Assembly (NCBI GenBank): GCA_024102665.1
Contig: JAGFJP010000092.1
Location: 1-64,000 of the forward strand
Direction of reading: 5' to 3'
DNA length: 64,000 bases
Source: Thiogranum sp.
GTDB lineage: Bacteria > Pseudomonadota > Gammaproteobacteria > DSM-19610
The stretch's first letter is position 1, and each line of letters starts with the position of its first letter. Shown here one piece after another: positions 56,744 through 64,000 of this stretch. The notes beneath the pieces were generated by a model. It had not been told where the DNA came from and made no database searches. It saw only the letters and a program-made list of their open reading frames with translations. The position numbers and the translations under genes are program-made.

Positions 56744-57801
56744 CGCATCTTCTCGCGCGGGAAATACAATGTCGTTTCGAACTCGTCATGAACTTCCGTC
56801 AATGCGACTCCGGCATGTGCGCCGAATGCGAGTTGCAGGCGCAGCCGGATATTTTCAAGGGCAATGCGGTTGCCCTCACGGTGCGCTTCCGCGCCTTTCA
56901 AGGCCCTCGGGTTACGGATCACCACGCTGATACGCCGACCCTCAGCAGTGCCACCTATGGTGATTCGCCCTCCCTGCGACAAGGGCTCGATACCGTGATA
57001 GACTGCGTTTTCCACCAGCGGCTGAAGAATCAGGGACGGAACCATCCTCTTGCGTGGCAGCCGTTCGATGTCCCATTCGACCTGCAGACGATTGCCAAGG
57101 CGCAACTGCTCCATGCGCAGATAGCGCTTTGCGACTTCGATTTCTTCCTCGAGCGTTACTCGGTCAGAGGCTTCGCGCAACGTTACGCGAAACAGATCTG
57201 ACAGATCCTGAACCGCCATTTCGGCTCTTTCCGGATCACTGCGCGTCAGTGAGGCTATGCTGTTCATGCTGTTGAAGAGAAAATGAGGCCGGATACGCGC
57301 CTGCAAGGCCTGGACGCGCGCCTGGCCTTCTGCCTTGATCTGTTGACGCCATTGATGCTGCACATACAAGTAGCGCAGTACCAGCGCGCTGATAATTGCA
57401 CTGATGCCCAGATTGCGAAACAGAAAACCTGCATGATCTGTTGGTCCCGCGGCCAGGCCGCCGCGGTCCGCCAGCTGAAACGCCAGTTCGCTGATGATCG
57501 CCGTGGTCAACAGGAGTAAAAGGTAGCTGGTAAGCGCCGCTGCGGCATTGCCGACCCGCGCAAGCATAGGCCGCGCCAGACACAGCACGGCTGCGCCGGT
57601 CAAAGCGATCCACTGCAGGAACAGTGATACCAGACCCAGGTCGCCCCAGAAATCCTGCCCTGCTGCGGCTAACACCAGTACAAAAGCGAGCAGCTCGGCT
57701 ATCACAACGACGGCAAATACCATGCGAATGTCGCAGAAACCGGGCAGAAACAAAGCTTCCTGCCGATCATTTCCTGTAGTTGCGCTGATCTCCCTGGCCA
57801 T
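56740..57801 (-). CDS. algZ: AlgZ/FimS-type sensor histidine kinase
   Basis: 353 residues from the ATG at 57801; an upstream GTG start is open but does not match the family. Several membrane helices span about 25-150 (FAVVVIAELLAFVLVLAA, LTSYLLLLLTTAIISELAF). The cytoplasmic part has the His_kinase motif RIRPHFLFNSMNSI with His173 and the N box PLVENAVYHGIEPL; a G box, NPRALKG, is weaker than in HPK1 kinases. It partners AlgR and is divergent from argH. Confidence 0.93.
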   Translation of the reverse strand: MAREISATTGNDRQEALFLPGFCDIRMVFAVVVIAELLAFVLVLAAAGQDFWGDLGLVSLFLQWIALTGAAVLCLARPMLARVGNAAAALTSYLLLLLTTAIISELAFQLADRGGLAAGPTDHAGFLFRNLGISAIISALVLRYLYVQHQWRQQIKAEGQARVQALQARIRPHFLFNSMNSIASLTRSDPERAEMAVQDLSDLFRVTLREASDRVTLEEEIEVAKRYLRMEQLRLGNRLQVEWDIERLPRKRMVPSLILQPLVENAVYHGIEPLSQGGRITIGGTAEGRRISVVIRNPRALKGAEAHREGNRIALENIRLRLQLAFGAHAGVALTEVHDEFETTLYFPREKMR

Positions 57802-57957
57802 GGCGTCAGTGCCTTTCCTCTTCCGTTGAATGTGCACGTATCCAGCTTATAACGGCAAATACATCGGGATCTTCTGGTCGGGCTGCAGAGACCTTTTCGG
57901 GATCAGTTTGGTGAGTTTCGGGTATACTTGGACCCAACTAACCGTAACGAAGCCGTT

Positions 57958-59361
57958 ATGACCGAAAACTCCAACACCGACAAACCCTGGGGCGGCCGAT
58001 TTTCCGAGTCAACAGATGCGTTCGTTGAAGCATTCACTGCGTCCGTTAACTTCGACCGGCGCCTGTACCAGTACGATATTCAGGGCTCCCAGGCCCATGC
58101 GCGTATGCTGGCAAAAGTTGGCGTACTCTCTGATGCTGAAAGGGACATCATTCTGGAGGGACTGGATCGCATAGGTCAGGCAATTGCACAAGGCGAGTTC
58201 GAATGGTCGGTTCGCCTCGAAGATGTCCATATGAACATCGAAGCGCGCTTGACCGCCCTGATAGGCGAGGCCGGGAAAAAGCTGCATACCGGACGGTCGA
58301 GAAATGACCAGGTTGCGACCGATCTACGTCTTTATCTGCGCGAGCAGATCGACGCTGTCTGCGCGGAAATCCGTCGCCTTCAGAACGGGCTACTGCTTAT
58401 TGCAGAACGCGAAGCGGAGACCATCATGCCGGGTTTCACCCACTTGCAGGTCGCCATGCCGGTCACCTTCGGCCATCATATGCTGGCGTGGTTCGAAAAT
58501 CTGCAGCGCGACCACCAGCGTCTGCTGGAATGCCGCAAGCGAGTCAATATCATGCCCCTGGGTGCAGCGGCACTTGCCGGCACCAGCTTTCCGATCGACC
58601 GCCATTACACCGCGAAGCTACTAGGATTTGACTGCCCGACCGAAAATTCGCTGGATGCCGTAAGTGACCGTGATTTTGCCATCGAGTTTTGTTCGTGTGC
58701 TGCACTGGTTCTGGTTCACCTGTCGCGTTTTTCAGAAGAACTCATCCTTTGGGCATCGGCGCAGTTTGACTTTATCGATCTCCCCGACCGTTTCTGCACA
58801 GGCTCCAGCATCATGCCGCAGAAAAAGAATCCCGACGTCCCGGAACTGGTGCGTGGCAAGTCCGGTCGGGTCATAGGTCACCTAGTGGGATTGCTGACCC
58901 TGATGAAAGGGCAACCGCTTGCTTATAATAAGGATAATCAGGAAGACAAGGAACCTCTTTTCGACTCTGTTGACACGCTACTGGGCTGTTTGCGCGCCTT
59001 TGCGGATATGGTGCCAGCTCTTCAGGTAAGAACCGAAAGCATGCGTCGCGCTGCTGCCAGCGGCTACGCAACCGCAACCGATCTGGCGGACTACCTGGTG
59101 CGGAAAGGTGTGGCATTCCGCGACGCTCACGAAATTGTGGGTATGGCGGTACGCGCTGGAATCGAGACCGGGCGTGACTTGTCTGAAATGCAACTGGCCG
59201 AACTTCAGAGTTTGTCGCCGGTAATTCAAAGTGACGTGTTCCAGGTGCTGACTGTAGAAGGCTCTGTGTCCGCTCGCAATCATTTCGGTGGAACCGCACC
59301 TGAACAGGTCCGGGCAGCGGTAGCGCGTGCCCGTAACAGATTGCGAGACTCAGGCAACTGA
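57958..59361 (+). CDS. argH: argininosuccinate lyase
   Basis: 467 residues from the ATG at 57958 ([18 protein letters not shown]); a longer reading frame upstream is possible but not family-like. The fumarase/aspartase signature [15 protein letters not shown] holds the catalytic Ser, and [18 protein letters not shown] binds substrate. It cleaves argininosuccinate to arginine and fumarate. It is divergent from algZ. The last 12 bases overlap the convergent GGDEF-EAL gene. Confidence 0.97.
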   Translation: MTENSNTDKPWGGRFSESTDAFVEAFTASVNFDRRLYQYDIQGSQAHARMLAKVGVLSDAERDIILEGLDRIGQAIAQGEFEWSVRLEDVHMNIEARLTALIGEAGKKLHTGRSRNDQVATDLRLYLREQIDAVCAEIRRLQNGLLLIAEREAETIMPGFTHLQVAMPVTFGHHMLAWFENLQRDHQRLLECRKRVNIMPLGAAALAGTSFPIDRHYTAKLLGFDCPTENSLDAVSDRDFAIEFCSCAALVLVHLSRFSEELILWASAQFDFIDLPDRFCTGSSIMPQKKNPDVPELVRGKSGRVIGHLVGLLTLMKGQPLAYNKDNQEDKEPLFDSVDTLLGCLRAFADMVPALQVRTESMRRAAASGYATATDLADYLVRKGVAFRDAHEIVGMAVRAGIETGRDLSEMQLAELQSLSPVIQSDVFQVLTVEGSVSARNHFGGTAPEQVRAAVARARNRLRDSGN

Positions 59362-62103
59362 GGCATTTATGGATGCGGTTTCCGGGACCTCGCCGGATAA
59401 CAGGGTCGGCTGCGGTTTCCCCAGATAGTAGCCCTGGACATAATCCACGCCAAGGCTGCGCACCCGCTCATAGACCTGCTCGTTTTCGACAAACTCGGCA
59501 ATAGTACGCATACCCATTCCGCGGGCGACATCGACGAGCGCCTTGACGAACAGCTGGTCCGCACCGTTATTGTGAATGTCACGGATAAAGCTGCCATCGA
59601 TTTTAAGTATGTCAGCACGCAGGTGCTTCAGGTACGAAAAAGAAGAAAACCCCACACCAAAATCGTCCAGTGAAATCCGGCAACCCAGCTGGCGTACCTT
59701 GTGGATGAATTCAACCGCGTTGTTCAGTTGTTCACAAGCAGCGGTTTCCGTTATTTCAAACGTCACCCGTGCCGGCTCGATTCCTGCGTCGCGCACTTCC
59801 CGTTCTATGCAATTGTACAATTCGTGACTTCCAACGGACATGCCGGAAAGATTGATAGAAAAACCCACGTGGCTGAGATCCGGGGGCAACCCCGCCAGAC
59901 AACGGATTGCTTTGCTGAGGATCTGCTGGTCTACCCGCTGCACCAGCCCAAACTGTTCCGCGGTCGGTATGAATTTCGCCGGTGATATCAAGGCGCCGTT
60001 TTTCTCCCGCATGCGCGCAAGAACTTCATAGTGGTGTATTTGCCCGCTGGAAACGGAAACGATCGGCTGGAACGCCAGTTGCAGTGAATCCCGCTCAAGG
60101 GCATCCAGGAGGCGATCTTTCCATACCAGCTGGTTGTCCATGCGTTCTCGCATCATGTCTGTTTCATCATACTGGTGGAGTCGATTACGACCGCTTGCTT
60201 TGGCCGAACTCATCGCAGCATCCGCCTTCGCCAGCAGCTCGACCGGTACCTTGCCCTGAACAGGGAAAGTTACGATCCCGATGCTTGCAGAGATATTCAA
60301 GGCGCGTCCGCCGTACTTCGGCTTCAGGGCGCTGATGCCCTGCAACAGCTCTCTTGCTTTTTCGACTCCCTGCTGCTCGTCCATTGCAGAATATGCGATA
60401 GCGAATTCATCGCCGCTTATCCGGGCAATCAGATCCTGTTCACGGGAAGCGCGCTTGAGCAGACCCGCCAGCTGGACGATTATCTGGTCGCCAGCGGCGT
60501 GCCCGGCTGTGTCATTGATAAGTTTCAGGTGATCGATATCAATCAGCAACAACACGCCTTGTTGCGCGTGCCGTTCGACTCTGCGAATCTCATGATTGAG
60601 ATCTTGAATGAACCGGCGCCTGTTCGACAAACCTGTCAAATGATCCTGGTTCGCCAGCAACACCATTCGCTTTTCGTCCTGCTTGATCTTGGTGATATCC
60701 CGGGCCGTTCCACGGTGCCCCATGAAATTTTCTCCTGAAAACAGTGGCACACCGTTGAGTCGCAGACAATGTTGATCACCGTTGCGGGCGTGAACCCATA
60801 TCTCCACGTCTTTGAAACCGTCCTTGTTTTTGTCTCCCGAACGCAGCAGCGCAGTCAATTCGCCCAGATTACTGCCCGGAAATACTTCTGCCGGGGTGCG
60901 GCCAAGCCAGGTGTCGGCTGACATATACAGCGTATCGGATACAGTTGTTGAAACGAAGGTAAAATGCCCGCCACGGTCTGTTTCCCAGAGCCAATCCGAT
61001 GAACTTGCGGCAAAGTCACGGAATCGCTTGCGACTGCTCCGTAGTTCGCTTTGCGACGAATTGAGCGCTCCGAGCATCGCGTTAAAGGAGCGGGTGAGCT
61101 GCCCCAGTTCGTCATTGCGCTTTAAACAGACTTTCTGTGTCATGTCACCATTTGCGATGGCCTGCGTCGCCTTGGCCAGTAACTGGATCGGGCGCGTCAG
61201 GGAGCGCCTGCTGATGCTGATACCGATCAGGGCAGCCGCCAGCAAAATCAGCACGGAAAAATAGCCGGCATGGACTCCCAGCTGCTGGTAGGGTGCCCAG
61301 TAGCTCGAATGCCTGGCCGCCAACAGGACTTTGGCAGCCGTGTCGCTACCCCCGGGCTGATTCAGAACCGGAAGCATGCGTATGCTGTAAGGCTCTCCGT
61401 CGACTTCAATGGTGGTTCCTGCCGTCGACACAGCAAGGCCATTCAACACATTCAGTGTCGGTTGTAGGTTCCCGATGCTGCTGGCCAGTACGGTGTTACC
61501 ACTGAATATCGCTATATCCGCATGGACGAGCTGGCGCAGGGCTTTCAGATCAGATTCGCTGAAGCGCTTGCCGACCACAAGTGCGCCGATGCGCCCCCCG
61601 AGGGGATTTTCAATCGTGACAACAGTCAGTTGCAGAAGGCTATCGTAGAGTAATGCGTTTCCGAACTCGACCGTACTACCTTGGGCGAGACTTTTGACCA
61701 GCTCGGTCAGGGGCGCCGAATTCAGCATTTGCGGCGACGTATAGTGCGGCCTGTTGCCGGCCGCGACGGAACTGCCGGACCCGTTATCCAGATATACCGC
61801 GATGAAATCAGCACCGGGCCGCGGGTACAGATCATCCAGCATGCCCTGCAGAGTCGGCACGTCTCCTGTCAGGGTGGCAGCAATCAGACTTGGTTCATCG
61901 CCGGCACTGCGCGCAACGGTAAGCAGGTTTTCAAACCGGGTTTTCTGGGTTTCAATAAACACGTCACGCGCACGGTCCAGGTCACTCTGAATGCTGTTTG
62001 CAACGTGGTCACGCACGAGCAAGAATGCCGCGGCAGCCACACTCAGAAGCACAATCAACACGAGCGATATGATGAACAAGGTGTTCTTTTGTTCTATGTT
62101 CAA
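59350..62103 (-). CDS. membrane GGDEF-EAL c-di-GMP enzyme with periplasmic sensor
   Basis: 917 residues: TM1 (about 9-31), a large periplasmic sensor region (32-270), TM2 (about 275-297), HAMP, PAS (about 360-480), then GGDEF and EAL. The cyclase motif is SGDEF (near 563, in RISGDEFAI). EAL reads EVL (near 693), and NLS, EITE, DDFGVG, KIDG, FVE and QGYYLGKP are kept. Both activities are possible; the SG variant is usually active. It lies 23 bases downstream of the cupredoxin gene and is probably co-transcribed with it. Confidence 0.94.
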   Translation of the reverse strand: MNIEQKNTLFIISLVLIVLLSVAAAAFLLVRDHVANSIQSDLDRARDVFIETQKTRFENLLTVARSAGDEPSLIAATLTGDVPTLQGMLDDLYPRPGADFIAVYLDNGSGSSVAAGNRPHYTSPQMLNSAPLTELVKSLAQGSTVEFGNALLYDSLLQLTVVTIENPLGGRIGALVVGKRFSESDLKALRQLVHADIAIFSGNTVLASSIGNLQPTLNVLNGLAVSTAGTTIEVDGEPYSIRMLPVLNQPGGSDTAAKVLLAARHSSYWAPYQQLGVHAGYFSVLILLAAALIGISISRRSLTRPIQLLAKATQAIANGDMTQKVCLKRNDELGQLTRSFNAMLGALNSSQSELRSSRKRFRDFAASSSDWLWETDRGGHFTFVSTTVSDTLYMSADTWLGRTPAEVFPGSNLGELTALLRSGDKNKDGFKDVEIWVHARNGDQHCLRLNGVPLFSGENFMGHRGTARDITKIKQDEKRMVLLANQDHLTGLSNRRRFIQDLNHEIRRVERHAQQGVLLLIDIDHLKLINDTAGHAAGDQIIVQLAGLLKRASREQDLIARISGDEFAIAYSAMDEQQGVEKARELLQGISALKPKYGGRALNISASIGIVTFPVQGKVPVELLAKADAAMSSAKASGRNRLHQYDETDMMRERMDNQLVWKDRLLDALERDSLQLAFQPIVSVSSGQIHHYEVLARMREKNGALISPAKFIPTAEQFGLVQRVDQQILSKAIRCLAGLPPDLSHVGFSINLSGMSVGSHELYNCIEREVRDAGIEPARVTFEITETAACEQLNNAVEFIHKVRQLGCRISLDDFGVGFSSFSYLKHLRADILKIDGSFIRDIHNNGADQLFVKALVDVARGMGMRTIAEFVENEQVYERVRSLGVDYVQGYYLGKPQPTLLSGEVPETASINASVA

Positions 62104-62126
62104 GTGCGATCCCTCACTTACCGCCG

Positions 62127-62837
62127 CTAGCGGAACAGCTGCTCGATGTCCGACTGCATTTCTGGATTTGCGAAACCGTTCACGCTGTCACGATATGCCA
62201 GTGTCAAATGCAACGGTGGCGGTGAAGTCAGCGCTCTCACCTCTATCCATTGAGTTTCTGCAGCAGCAGAGGCAACCCGCAGTTTCCATTTGCCCGGCGC
62301 CAGGCCCGCGAAGTGAAAACTCTGACCGGGCTGAATGGCTTGCAGATAGGGTGTATCGACAACATCGATGCGCGCGTAGCTTTTCTTGTGAATCCTGCAA
62401 AAGAAATGGGTGGTACCGGGTTCCTTAAATTCGAATGAAGTTCGGCTCGCGCGTTGGCCACCTGGCTTCCCGAGCTGAATTGACACGGGCTCACCACGTG
62501 ACAGGGAAAAGAGCTGATGAAATACCGCATCACGATTTACGAACTCCACCCGATCACCCTTCTGGACTGTCAAGAATGATGGATGCATGCGGTTGTCCCG
62601 AATTTCGATTTTCTGTTCCCGTGTGGCAGCTCGTTCCACGAGCTGGCCCTGACCCGGGATTAGCGCGACGGATATGACATGCGACGGCACCCCGGTTTTT
62701 AGTGATGACAATCCATGGTGATCAAGTGATACTGTGCCACTGACTTCCGCTGCAGTTGCCAAACCACATATTGAAACGACACCGATACACCCAATGAAAC
62801 GTCGTGCCGTGTCTATAATCAGCTTGTAGCCGTTCAT
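62127..62837 (-). CDS. exported cupredoxin-like protein paired with a GGDEF-EAL gene
   Basis: 236 residues. A signal-like N terminus (RRFIGCIGVVSICGLATAA, about 12-30) precedes a cupredoxin domain. Ligands expected for type 1 copper are His107 (FHQLF), Cys147 (FFCRIH) and His150; the usual axial Met is replaced by the KKSY region. A second beta domain (FAGLAPGKWKLRV) follows. Proteins like this are often labelled methylamine utilisation proteins, but no such genes are near. It may bind copper in the periplasm. Position before a c-di-GMP sensor enzyme suggests a signal role, which is inference. Confidence 0.82.
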   Translation of the reverse strand: MNGYKLIIDTARRFIGCIGVVSICGLATAAEVSGTVSLDHHGLSSLKTGVPSHVISVALIPGQGQLVERAATREQKIEIRDNRMHPSFLTVQKGDRVEFVNRDAVFHQLFSLSRGEPVSIQLGKPGGQRASRTSFEFKEPGTTHFFCRIHKKSYARIDVVDTPYLQAIQPGQSFHFAGLAPGKWKLRVASAAAETQWIEVRALTSPPPLHLTLAYRDSVNGFANPEMQSDIEQLFR

Positions 62838-62908
62838 TTCGCCAGCGCTTGACTAAGGAAATCCAGGTCTTGGTGCTATCGGCAGCGACTGTGATTAAAT
62901 AAACTGTC

Positions 62909-63277
62909 ATGAGCAATCACACCACATCCGACAGTCTGGACCAGTTACGCGAGCGGTTGGCCGAGTTTGCCGAGCGGCGTGACTGGCAGCAATTCCAGTC
63001 GCCAAAAAACCTTTCTATGGCGCTGATAGCGGAGACCGCTGAATTAATTGAACATTTTCAGTGGTTATCAGAAAAGGACAGCTGGAACCTTGCTCCGCAA
63101 AAGCGCGCAGAGGTAGGTAGCGAACTCGCCGACATTTTGATTTACCTCATCCGCACGGCCGATCAGCTTGGCATAGACCTGATCGCAGCTGCCAACAGCA
63201 AGATTCTTCTCAACGAGGCGCGCTATCCAGTTGATAAAGTGCGTGGAAAGGCGCTTCGGGCCGAAGATTATGAATAA
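62909..63277 (+). CDS. MazG-like nucleotide pyrophosphohydrolase
   Basis: 122 residues. The all-alpha NTP-PPase motif is visible: the first metal-binding helix MALIAETAELIEHFQW with EXXE, and the second, EVGSELADILIYLIRTADQ, with EXXD. It ends NEARYPVDKVRGKALRAEDYE. Short proteins of this kind hydrolyse non-canonical or deoxy-nucleotide triphosphates such as dCTP. It is divergent from the cupredoxin gene, with 71 bases between. Confidence 0.88.
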   Translation: MSNHTTSDSLDQLRERLAEFAERRDWQQFQSPKNLSMALIAETAELIEHFQWLSEKDSWNLAPQKRAEVGSELADILIYLIRTADQLGIDLIAAANSKILLNEARYPVDKVRGKALRAEDYE

Positions 63278-63408
63278 CGACTGATGCTGTCGTGGGGCCG
63301 TGAACGTCGCCACATTCCTCATAAAGAATTCGTCACAGATTCCGTTAAATGGGCACGCATCTCGGCCTGATGATGCGGTTCTGACTGGTTTTTCTGGAGT
63401 AGTAACCC

Positions 63409-64000
63409 ATGGCGGAAATTGTTTCGGCAAGTGCAGCTCTGGCCATCATCACCAACTGCCCGTTTCCGCTGATAATTCTTGATCGTGATGGTCGTGTAAC
63501 CGGGTACAGTCACGCGTTTGAGGGTCTGTTGGGTAGCACACAGGCAGCCGCTCTCCTTCGTCTCGACCCACAGGCATTGGCTGATCACCCCGATCGTGCT
63601 CTGCTTGTCAGCGCGCGCTTCGTCCGCTGGACGGACCGTGACAACGTACCACGCCGCTTCGAGATTCACCGTTGCGTAATATCGGAACCGGATTTTTCGG
63701 AAGTCCGGTTTTTCGTCGACGTCACCAAACAGGTGGAGCTGCAAAGCACCTGCATTCGACTCGAGAACGAACTCGAGCAAAATATTCTGACTGATACGGT
63801 TACCGGACTTTTGAACAGTCGGGGAATACTGCTGGCTCTTGAACCACAGGTCGCGCGGTCTCGTCGATACAACAGTCCGATATCGGTCATCATGCTGGCC
63901 GTTGACGGTGGCAGTGATGACAAGGAAACGCTGTTGACGCTGGCCAGGTTCCTCAAAGACCAGTTGCGATGGGCGGATCTTGTAGCCTGCAATGAGCAAC
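63409..64000 (+). CDS. PAS-GGDEF regulatory protein, cut by the window edge
   Basis: The first 197 codons only. A GGAG-type Shine-Dalgarno precedes the ATG. Residues about 10-110 look like a PAS domain (PFPLIILDRDGRVTGYSHAFEGLLG, then VTKQVELQ), and LEQNILTDTVTGLLNSRGILLALE begins a GGDEF domain, since the DxLTGLxNR-type start is seen as DTVTGLLNSR. The active-site loop is beyond the window. It has no membrane helix so far, so it is probably cytoplasmic. Confidence 0.8.
   Translation, partial: MAEIVSASAALAIITNCPFPLIILDRDGRVTGYSHAFEGLLGSTQAAALLRLDPQALADHPDRALLVSARFVRWTDRDNVPRRFEIHRCVISEPDFSEVRFFVDVTKQVELQSTCIRLENELEQNILTDTVTGLLNSRGILLALEPQVARSRRYNSPISVIMLAVDGGSDDKETLLTLARFLKDQLRWADLVACNEQ

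Overview
The window reads as chromosomal DNA of a free-living gammaproteobacterium. Several gene orders are close to those of Pseudomonas and its relatives: hisBHAFIE-tatABC; the def-fmt-rsmB side facing tsaP-dprA-smg-topA-tsaC-hemF; and argH facing algZ-algR-hemC-hemD-hemX-hemY. A cbb3-type cytochrome oxidase operon, an FNR-type regulator, the oxygen-dependent HemF and a DsrE2/rhodanese pair point to a microaerobic or facultative lifestyle, possibly with sulfur metabolism. That last point is inference, because no sox, dsrAB or hdr genes lie in the window. No phage, transposon, plasmid or CRISPR signature was seen, so this is core genome with a few less usual genes.

Layout. 1-46 is the 3' end of a CAU-anticodon tRNA. 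185-7559 holds a small pentapeptide-repeat gene and then a long leftward run, hisBHAFIE-tatABC-(DUF255 protein). 7653-14827 is the respiratory region: an FNR box, fnr, a second FNR box, ompW, a terminator, ccoNOQPGH and an 84-residue membrane protein. The 59-residue ccoQ is easily missed. 14811-18401 holds dtd, a proline iminopeptidase, a DsrE2-like protein, a single-domain rhodanese and a TtcA-like PP-loop protein. 18552-29065 is one leftward block: def-fmt-rsmB-DUF4390-ntrY-ntrX-trkA-trkH, a 68-residue protein and a TPR protein. It is faced by the rightward tsaP-dprA-smg-(terminator)-topA-tsaC-hemF-rubredoxin block (29276-36210).

36345-39187 contains a lone PstS-like protein, a 658-base non-coding gap with a strong candidate small RNA, a lone MlaC-like protein and an uncharacterised protein. 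39254-46607 has hemB, aroE, an RRM protein, gor, prlC and ubiD. 46775-51526 has a YgaP-like membrane protein, a GGDEF-EAL protein, an SDR protein and a ferredoxin-reductase. 51527-57801 is algZ-algR-hemC-hemD-hemX-hemY, leftward. The right end holds argH, a second GGDEF-EAL protein paired with a cupredoxin, a MazG-like pyrophosphohydrolase and the start of a PAS-GGDEF protein cut by the window edge.

How the parts fit. FNR sites precede fnr itself and ompW, next to the high-affinity oxidase genes. Heme supply is spread over four places: hemB, hemF, hemCD, and hemXY beside hemCD. Two to three c-di-GMP enzymes, an AlgZR pair and a TsaP-like LysM protein suggest regulated pili and surface attachment. 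The most interesting item is the candidate RNA at 37435-37660 (minus strand). It has four hairpins with G-rich loops, three carrying GGA, and a strong terminator, like CsrB/RsmZ-type antagonists of CsrA/RsmA. Second is an NtrX-type regulator that lacks both the GAFTGA loop and the Walker B acidic residues.
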